Of a DNA stretch of 14,709 bases, positions 12,504 to 14,709 are shown piece by piece; positions within the stretch are counted from its first letter, which is position 1; each line of letters opens with the position of its first letter. Origin of the DNA: Chloroflexota bacterium. GTDB lineage: Bacteria; Chloroflexota; Limnocylindria; Limnocylindrales; CSP1-4. The stretch lies in assembly GCA_013813905.1 (NCBI GenBank), contig JACCQX010000083.1:1-14709 (forward strand). Reading direction: 5' to 3'. Below the pieces are notes generated by a model. The model was not told where the DNA came from. It did not search any database and was given only the letters and a program-made list of their open reading frames with translations. A program made the position numbers and the translations under genes.

Positions 12504-13889
12504 TCATGGCTTCTCTGCCCAGGTCCGGGCGTCGGCCAGGAGCCTCTCCGGCGTGTTCCGCTCCGGGTCGGAGATCACCGAGTCGAGCAGCCGCTCCAGC
12601 GTGCGGCCCAGCCAAGGGCCGGGCTCCCTGCCCAATGACGCCATCACCGCGTTGCCGTCCACAGCCAGGTCCGCCAGCGAGAGGGGCGGGCGGCGATGCC
12701 GCTGCTCCGCGATGCGCGCGCGCAGTTCCGCGACACCGCCTCCCTCTGCCGGCCAGCCGCTGCCCACGTTGTCTGCCTCCCGAAGCCGCAGCAGGTCGTC
12801 CACCAGGTCGACTCCCACGCGTCGCATGAACCGCCGCACCGCGGCATCACCCCAGGCCGGCACGTAGCTCCACATGTGATGTCGCACCAGTCGCACCACG
12901 CGACGGACATCCTGGCTGCCGAAACCGAGCCTGGACAGGAACGTCTGCGCGATGCGGGCACCCGCCTCCTCGTGTCCCAGGAAGTGGCCGTCCGCGGCGG
13001 TCTCGGGCTTGCCCGTATCGTGCAGCAGCGCGGCGAGCTTGGCGATCGGGTCCGCGGGCGCGAGTGCCGCTGCCGCGTCCAGCGTGGCCAGGCTGTGGTC
13101 CCACAGGTCCTGGCCCGGGATCTTGTCCTGGACCACACCGAGCTGCGCCGCCAGCTCCGGGAACAGCGACCGCAGCAGCCCCGTACGTTCCAGGATCCGG
13201 AACGCCGCCGAGGGCGGCTCGGCGTCGAGCATCCGTCGCAGCTCGCGCCCGATACGCTCCGTAGCGAGGTACGACACGTCCCCGGCGCGCTCCGACATGG
13301 CTGCCTCTGTGTCCGGATGGATCGTGAGGCCGACCTGGGCCGCGATGCGCGCCGCACGCACCAGCCGGAGCGCGTCTTCGCCGAAGCGCAGCTCCGGGTC
13401 ACCGACCGCCCGTAGCAGCCGCGCATCGAGGTCGGCGCGGCCGCCGGTGGGGTCGACCCAGCCGGCCTCCTGCCCCCCCGCGGCGCGGCCCCAGGCGACG
13501 GCGTTGACCGTGAAGTCGCGCCGCGCCAGGTCCTCCTCGATCGAGTCGGTGAAGGTGACCCGGTCCGGCCGGCGGTGGTCGCCGTAGGCGTGGTCGCGGC
13601 GGAAGGTGGTGACCTCCACGCCGCCCGCCAGCACGGTGCCGAAGCGGTTCTCGTAGGTGCCGCCGGGAAAGAGCTCCAGCGCTCGTTCCGGGATAGCATC
13701 GGTGGCCAGATCCCAGACCGGGTCGTGCGGCGTCCGGCCCAGCAGGGCGTCGCGCACGCCCCCGCCCACCAGGTATCCCGCGTGGCCGGCGGACCAGAGC
13801 TCCTCCAGCGCTTGCATCACCTCGGGCGGCACGGAAAAGGGCGGCCGTGACATGGAGGGTGGTCGTGACCTGGAGGGGGATCGTGACAT
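12504..13889 (-). CDS. cca: CCA tRNA nucleotidyltransferase / poly(A) polymerase family, HD type
   Basis: Class II nucleotidyltransferase, about 450-461 residues. The order is AGYLVGGGVRDALLGR, TYENRFGTV, the motif RRDFTVNAVAWG, then FGEDALRLVRAARIAAQ and ERIGRELRRML, followed by an HD phosphohydrolase domain (LAALLHDTGKPETA, FLGHEEAGA, RLVRHHMW). The family adds CCA to tRNA 3' ends. Oddly, the catalytic DxD, normally right after LLGR, reads HDPVWD here, with two extra residues between the acidic pair. The frame is open up to 14204, but this upstream part is a shadow of the HNH gene. Real starts are ATG 13889 or ATG 13853, both inside an 18-bp tandem repeat and without a Shine-Dalgarno. It follows the HNH gene by 44 nt. 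If the changed motif is inactive, the HD half may be the working part. Confidence 0.87.
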   Translation of the reverse strand: MSRSPSRSRPPSMSRPPFSVPPEVMQALEELWSAGHAGYLVGGGVRDALLGRTPHDPVWDLATDAIPERALELFPGGTYENRFGTVLAGGVEVTTFRRDHAYGDHRRPDRVTFTDSIEEDLARRDFTVNAVAWGRAAGGQEAGWVDPTGGRADLDARLLRAVGDPELRFGEDALRLVRAARIAAQVGLTIHPDTEAAMSERAGDVSYLATERIGRELRRMLDAEPPSAAFRILERTGLLRSLFPELAAQLGVVQDKIPGQDLWDHSLATLDAAAALAPADPIAKLAALLHDTGKPETAADGHFLGHEEAGARIAQTFLSRLGFGSQDVRRVVRLVRHHMWSYVPAWGDAAVRRFMRRVGVDLVDDLLRLREADNVGSGWPAEGGGVAELRARIAEQRHRRPPLSLADLAVDGNAVMASLGREPGPWLGRTLERLLDSVISDPERNTPERLLADARTWAEKP

Positions 13890-13917
13890 GGAGGATCGCC
13901 GTGACCTCGGGGGCGCC
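13846..13917. repeat. 18-bp tandem repeat, about four copies, at the cca start
   Basis: Units at 13846-13863, 13864-13881, 13882-13899 and a decayed 13900-13917 all begin CGTGAC, and the first three continue as MTGGAGG. They fall in the HNH-cca junction, encode a six-residue SRP-rich repeat in the cca frame, and supply two alternative ATG starts (13889, 13853). Confidence 0.75.
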
Positions 13918-13933
13918 GCCGCTGCGCCGGTGC

Positions 13934-14449
13934 CTAGTTCCGACCGAGGAACAGGTAGTCCCGCCAGACCTCGTTGCGCGGGTCGGCCAGATACGGCGTG
14001 AACTGGGTATACACATCGCAGCGGGGCTCGAACGGCGGCCGGTGAAGGCGCATCCTGGCCTCGTCCAGCAGCTTGCCGCCCTTCCGGTGGTTGCAGGCCT
14101 TGCAGGCGGCCACCAGATTGTCCCAGGAGTGGCTCCCGCCGCGGTGGCGCGGCACGATGTGGTCGAGCGTCAGGTCGTGGGTCTGGACGCCGCAGTACTG
14201 GCACGTGTGGAGGTCTCGCGTGAAGATCTCGCGTCGCGAGAGGCGGACGCGCGGCCGCGGACGCTTCACGTGGTACTGGAGCCGGATGACGCTCGGGGCT
14301 CGGAAGATCTCCCGCGCCGAGCGCACCTCGTGATGGTCGTACTGGATCACCTCCGCCTTCTCACCGAAGAGGAGCCGGAACGCCCTGCGCACGTCGCAGA
14401 CGTTGAGGGGTTCGTAATTCGAATTGAGCAGAAGTACGACGCTATCCAC
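13934..14449 (-). CDS. HNH endonuclease family protein
   Basis: A 171-residue protein. The N-terminal VVLLLNSNYEPLNVCDVRRAF, with GEKAEVIQYD, is the hallmark of a widespread family of small HNH proteins. The catalytic unit follows: CQYCG zinc knuckle, DLTLDHIVPRHRGG (DH of the beta-beta-alpha-metal fold) and SWDNLVAACKACNHRKG (Asn, second CxxC, final His). The C-terminus ends YLFLGRN. It is expected to cut or nick DNA; the biological role of this family is not settled. The frame is open to 14494, but I choose GTG 14449 because family members begin at this motif and AAGGGG lies just upstream. A promoter at 14493-14520 supports a 37-nt leader. It probably leads an operon with the CCA-like and TPR genes. 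Confidence 0.88.
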   Translation of the reverse strand: MDSVVLLLNSNYEPLNVCDVRRAFRLLFGEKAEVIQYDHHEVRSAREIFRAPSVIRLQYHVKRPRPRVRLSRREIFTRDLHTCQYCGVQTHDLTLDHIVPRHRGGSHSWDNLVAACKACNHRKGGKLLDEARMRLHRPPFEPRCDVYTQFTPYLADPRNEVWRDYLFLGRN

Positions 14450-14492
14450 GATCCCCTTGAGCCGGCCGGGACTCGGCCGCGCATCGTGCGGC

Positions 14493-14520
14493 ATGGTAGC
14501 AGGGCCACGGACAGGACCAA
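14493..14520 (-). promoter_or_regulatory. Sigma70-like promoter of the HNH-cca-TPR unit
   Basis: On the minus strand: TTGGTC (14520-14515), a 16-nt spacer, TACCAT (14498-14493). Predicted transcription start is near 14486, giving a leader of about 37 nt before GTG 14449, which has AAGGGG. This is the only promoter here with a recognisable -35. Confidence 0.5.
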
Positions 14521-14572
14521 TGGGGGAGTGGCGCCCACCGGGTGGGACCAGTACGGTCGCGGTTCATTGGTC
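14515..14572. repeat. Inverted repeats between divergent HNH and zinc-ribbon genes
   Basis: GACCAATG (14515-14522) and CATTGGTC (14565-14572) are perfect inverted arms enclosing CCCACC-G-GGTGGG (14534-14546). The left arm overlaps the -35 of the HNH promoter, so an operator is possible. Confidence 0.35.
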
Positions 14573-14633
14573 GCGATGCTGTCCCCTCGGGCCGGGGACG
14601 GCGCTCATGGACTGTGCAGGAGGCGCATACCCG

Positions 14634-14709
14634 ATGGAGGGGGAACCCTGTCCGCTCTGCGAGACCGAACGTGATCCGGGCTCGGGCATCTGTCCGGCCT
14701 GCCTGTACG
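14634..14709 (+). CDS. Zinc-ribbon protein, N-terminal fragment (cut by window edge)
   Basis: ATG 14634 has AGGAGG (14618-14623) 10 nt upstream, the strongest Shine-Dalgarno on this strand. The 25 visible residues start MEGEPCPLCETERDP and contain two CPxC knuckles (C6/C9 and C20/C23), a typical N-terminal zinc ribbon. The rest is outside the window, so the protein could be anything from a small zinc-ribbon protein to a membrane or regulatory protein with such a head. It is divergent from the HNH gene. Confidence 0.6.
   Translation, partial: MEGEPCPLCETERDPGSGICPACLY

Noticed and set aside
11819..12829. 336-residue plus-strand open frame over the galE gap, TPR and cca genes
   Set aside because: Arg/Pro/His-rich composition without domains, lying opposite two well-supported minus-strand genes; a high-GC shadow.
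13846..13917. CRISPR-like repeat cluster
   Set aside because: Contiguous 18-bp units without spacers; a coding tandem repeat, not a CRISPR array.
13890..14204. N-terminal extension of the cca-like frame
   Set aside because: Overlaps the HNH gene in another frame, is Pro/Arg-rich and precedes the normal start of the family; treated as a shadow.
14449..14494. Longer HNH start at 14494
   Set aside because: The ATG lies inside the predicted -10 box, and the family starts at the VVLLLNSNYEPL motif; GTG 14449 fits better.

Overview
The window is GC-rich and densely packed, with fourteen protein-coding loci and almost no intergenic space. No rRNA, tRNA, CRISPR array, insertion sequence or phage gene was seen. 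Gene content points to a high-GC soil- or sediment-type bacterium. An actinobacterial-style glucosyl-3-phosphoglycerate synthase, double-GNAT proteins, a LuxR-HTH/VOC fusion and leaderless TANNNT promoters make Chloroflexota (Limnocylindria/Ellin6529-like) my best guess, with Actinomycetota as the alternative. This placement is inference only.

Layout, left to right. A DUF885 family protein runs off the left edge (minus strand, 1-1000). A small secreted, C-terminally anchored protein follows on the plus strand (1116-1690), apparently broken by a frameshift. Next is a minus-strand ORF joining a LuxR-type helix-turn-helix to a VOC (glyoxalase-fold) domain, with a second well-formed start at the VOC domain (1725-2369). 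A tightly coupled minus-strand operon then reads, in transcription order: an MgS/GT78-like glycosyltransferase (to 7894), a tandem-Usp-GpgS fusion, a GarK-type glycerate kinase and an endonuclease III-like enzyme (ending at 2535). Their junctions overlap by 1, 4 and 8 bases. Two double-GNAT acetyltransferases meet tail to tail at 8922/8930 with a small hairpin covering both stop codons. GalE, a DNA-ligase-like protein lacking its catalytic residues, and the second GNAT protein form another minus-strand run (11745 to 8930). After a 352-base gap holding a strong hairpin come a TPR protein, a CCA-adding-enzyme-like protein and an HNH endonuclease (minus strand). A divergent zinc-ribbon gene starts on the plus strand and is cut by the right edge.

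How the genes work together. The central operon looks like a glycerate-derived compatible-solute module. GpgS joins glucose to 3-phosphoglycerate. The MgS-like enzyme probably glycosylates glycerate or glucosylglycerate. The kinase links free glycerate to phosphoglycerate metabolism. The universal-stress domains fused to GpgS suggest a direct link to stress or nucleotide sensing. No GpgP phosphatase is visible.

Four genes share a TANNNT box exactly 6 nt before the start codon, and a fifth has it at 7 nt. This suggests leaderless transcription and helps fix their starts. The most unusual items are the inactivated ligase-like protein, the Usp-Usp-GpgS fusion, the HTH-VOC ORF with an internal Shine-Dalgarno start, and the altered DxD motif of the CCA-like enzyme.
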